A stretch of DNA of 64,000 bases from Hydrogenophaga crocea (lineage in GTDB: Bacteria; Pseudomonadota; Gammaproteobacteria; Burkholderiales; Burkholderiaceae_C). The position numbers were made by a program, and so were the translations under genes. The stretch is taken from contig NZ_CP049989.1 in assembly GCF_011388215.1 (NCBI RefSeq), positions 1,178,001 to 1,242,000 of the forward strand, written 5' to 3'. Shown piece by piece: positions 63,152-64,000 of this stretch (the first letter of the stretch is position 1; each line of letters begins with the position of its first letter). The notes beneath the pieces were generated by a model. It had not been told where the DNA came from and searched no databases. It saw nothing but the letters and a program-made list of their open reading frames with translations.

Positions 63152-63199
63152 CATCGGGTGCCATCTGCTGCGCTCATACATCGGGTGATCAACCCGATG
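63152..63199. promoter_or_regulatory. Three CATCGGGT half-sites between oxidoreductase and LysR genes
   Basis: CATCGGGT occurs at 63152-63159 and 63179-63186, and inverted as ACCCGATG at 63192-63199. The last two make a perfect dyad with a 5-nt centre. They lie 65-112 bp upstream of the oxidoreductase start and between it and a divergent LysR gene, so they may be that regulator's sites. Confidence 0.5.
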
Positions 63200-63412
63200 C
63201 AGTCACGTGGCGATGGTCTCAGAAGGGCGCCTGGCCGGGACGCTCGCAGCCATGAAACGCACGACTTGATCGGCCAAGACTTTGCGAACGACCAAAGGGC
63301 GAACGCGGTACACCTGCACTGCCACCCGAGCGACAACGCGGACGAGAACGTCCAGCACGGGTAGCCATGACCAGAAGGTGCCGCGTCCTTGCGATTCGGC
63401 GCGGAGAGTTCA

Positions 63413-64000
63413 GTGACCGAGCGGATCCGATCGCCCTACAACAACCAGGCCGTCAGCTTCAAGCTGTTGCACCACTTCGTCGTCGTTTGCGAGGCAAGCT
63501 CACTCAGCCGGGCGGCGCATGTGCTCAACGTCTGCCAGTCCAACCTCACCCTGCAGATGTCGGACCTGGAGCGGCGCATGGGTGTGCAGCTGATGCACCG
63601 ATCCTGGAAGGGAGTGGAGCTGACCGAGGCCGGGCAGATTCTCTTGCCCGAAGCCCGCGGCATCCTGCGCCGCTTTGAGAAGATCAAGATACAGGTTCAA
63701 CAGGCGCACCTGCACGGGCGCGTCGATCTGGCGTGCGCCAGCTTTGCGGTGCCGGACTACCCGGCGGTGCCGCAAGCGGCGCGCATGCTGCGCCGCAACG
63801 ACGCCCGCTTCGAGGTCAAGCTGGTGGAGATGCCCAGCAGTGCGCAACCGATCGCGCTGGAGAACGGGCAGGTGCAGGTGGCGGTGATGCTGGGCAAACT
63901 GCCGAACATCCAGTTCCGGGTGGCCAGGCTGCGCGAGTCCCGGATCATGCTGCTGGCCTGCGCCGGTCATGCATCGACGCGCTCCGGTGGACCGGTGTCC
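63413..64000 (+). CDS. LysR family transcriptional regulator, N-terminal part (cut by window edge)
   Basis: Open from GTG 63413, with GGAGAG about 7 nt ahead, to the right edge (196 codons). HTH at about residues 15-75 (LLHHFVVVCEASSLSRAAHV; VCQSNLTLQMSDLERRMG), then the start of the effector domain. Divergent from the oxidoreductase gene and probably its regulator. Confidence 0.9.
   Translation, partial: MTERIRSPYNNQAVSFKLLHHFVVVCEASSLSRAAHVLNVCQSNLTLQMSDLERRMGVQLMHRSWKGVELTEAGQILLPEARGILRRFEKIKIQVQQAHLHGRVDLACASFAVPDYPAVPQAARMLRRNDARFEVKLVEMPSSAQPIALENGQVQVAVMLGKLPNIQFRVARLRESRIMLLACAGHASTRSGGPVS

Overview
The window looks like a chromosomal segment of a high-GC betaproteobacterium, most likely Burkholderiales/Comamonadaceae. 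This is inferred from base composition, from the many TRAP and Liv-type uptake systems and LysR regulators, and from Tat-type leaders on binding proteins. No rRNA or complete tRNA is present, so the genus cannot be fixed.

Left part (1-12.5 kb): an ordinary catabolic and uptake region. A Rieske oxygenase, a glutamine-synthetase-like ligase, a [2Fe-2S] ferredoxin, a fumarylacetoacetate-hydrolase-family enzyme and a TRAP binding protein form one minus-strand operon, facing a divergent GntR regulator across a short intergenic region with a perfect inverted repeat. A complete Liv-type ABC importer (binding protein, LivH, LivM, LivG, LivF) follows, then a flavodoxin. An MFS exporter (cut by the left edge) and a NUDIX hydrolase lie at the far left.

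Middle part (12.6-30.5 kb): a mobile or plasmid-derived island. It starts at the 3' half of a tRNA-Arg(UCU) gene beside a tyrosine integrase. It carries a ParM-like actin ATPase with a small ParR-like partner and, upstream of them, five 20-bp direct repeats at a 52-53 bp period that look like a parC centromere. After about 1.3 kb of structured non-coding DNA come a second tyrosine recombinase, a membrane-anchored tandem AAA ATPase, an XRE-ImmA/PIN-domain pair, and a three-gene minus-strand block. That block encodes a zinc-ribbon DNA methylase, an iron-sulfur PD-(D/E)XK nuclease of 884 aa and an SF1 Dna2/Upf1-like helicase. It reads as a genome-defence or DNA-processing module in which the Dna2-type nuclease and helicase are separate, translationally coupled proteins. 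It is the best candidate here for an undescribed system. The right end of the island cannot be located in the window.

Right part (30.6-64 kb): dense accessory metabolism. It contains exporters (LysE, two EamA, TauE, three MFS), PhzF, a class III CoA-transferase, an SDR, enoyl-CoA hydratase, racemase, GST, VOC protein, five LysR regulators, a TRAP transporter (DctQ, DctM and two TakP/FcbT1-like binding proteins), a CmcJ-like oxygenase, a hydroxychromene-carboxylate-isomerase-like protein, an isocitrate-lyase/PEP-mutase-family protein, a PLP aminotransferase, a thioesterase and a fused indolepyruvate:ferredoxin oxidoreductase. A plausible joint role is uptake and breakdown of 2-oxo or aromatic acids to CoA thioesters; this is inference from neighbourhood and families only.
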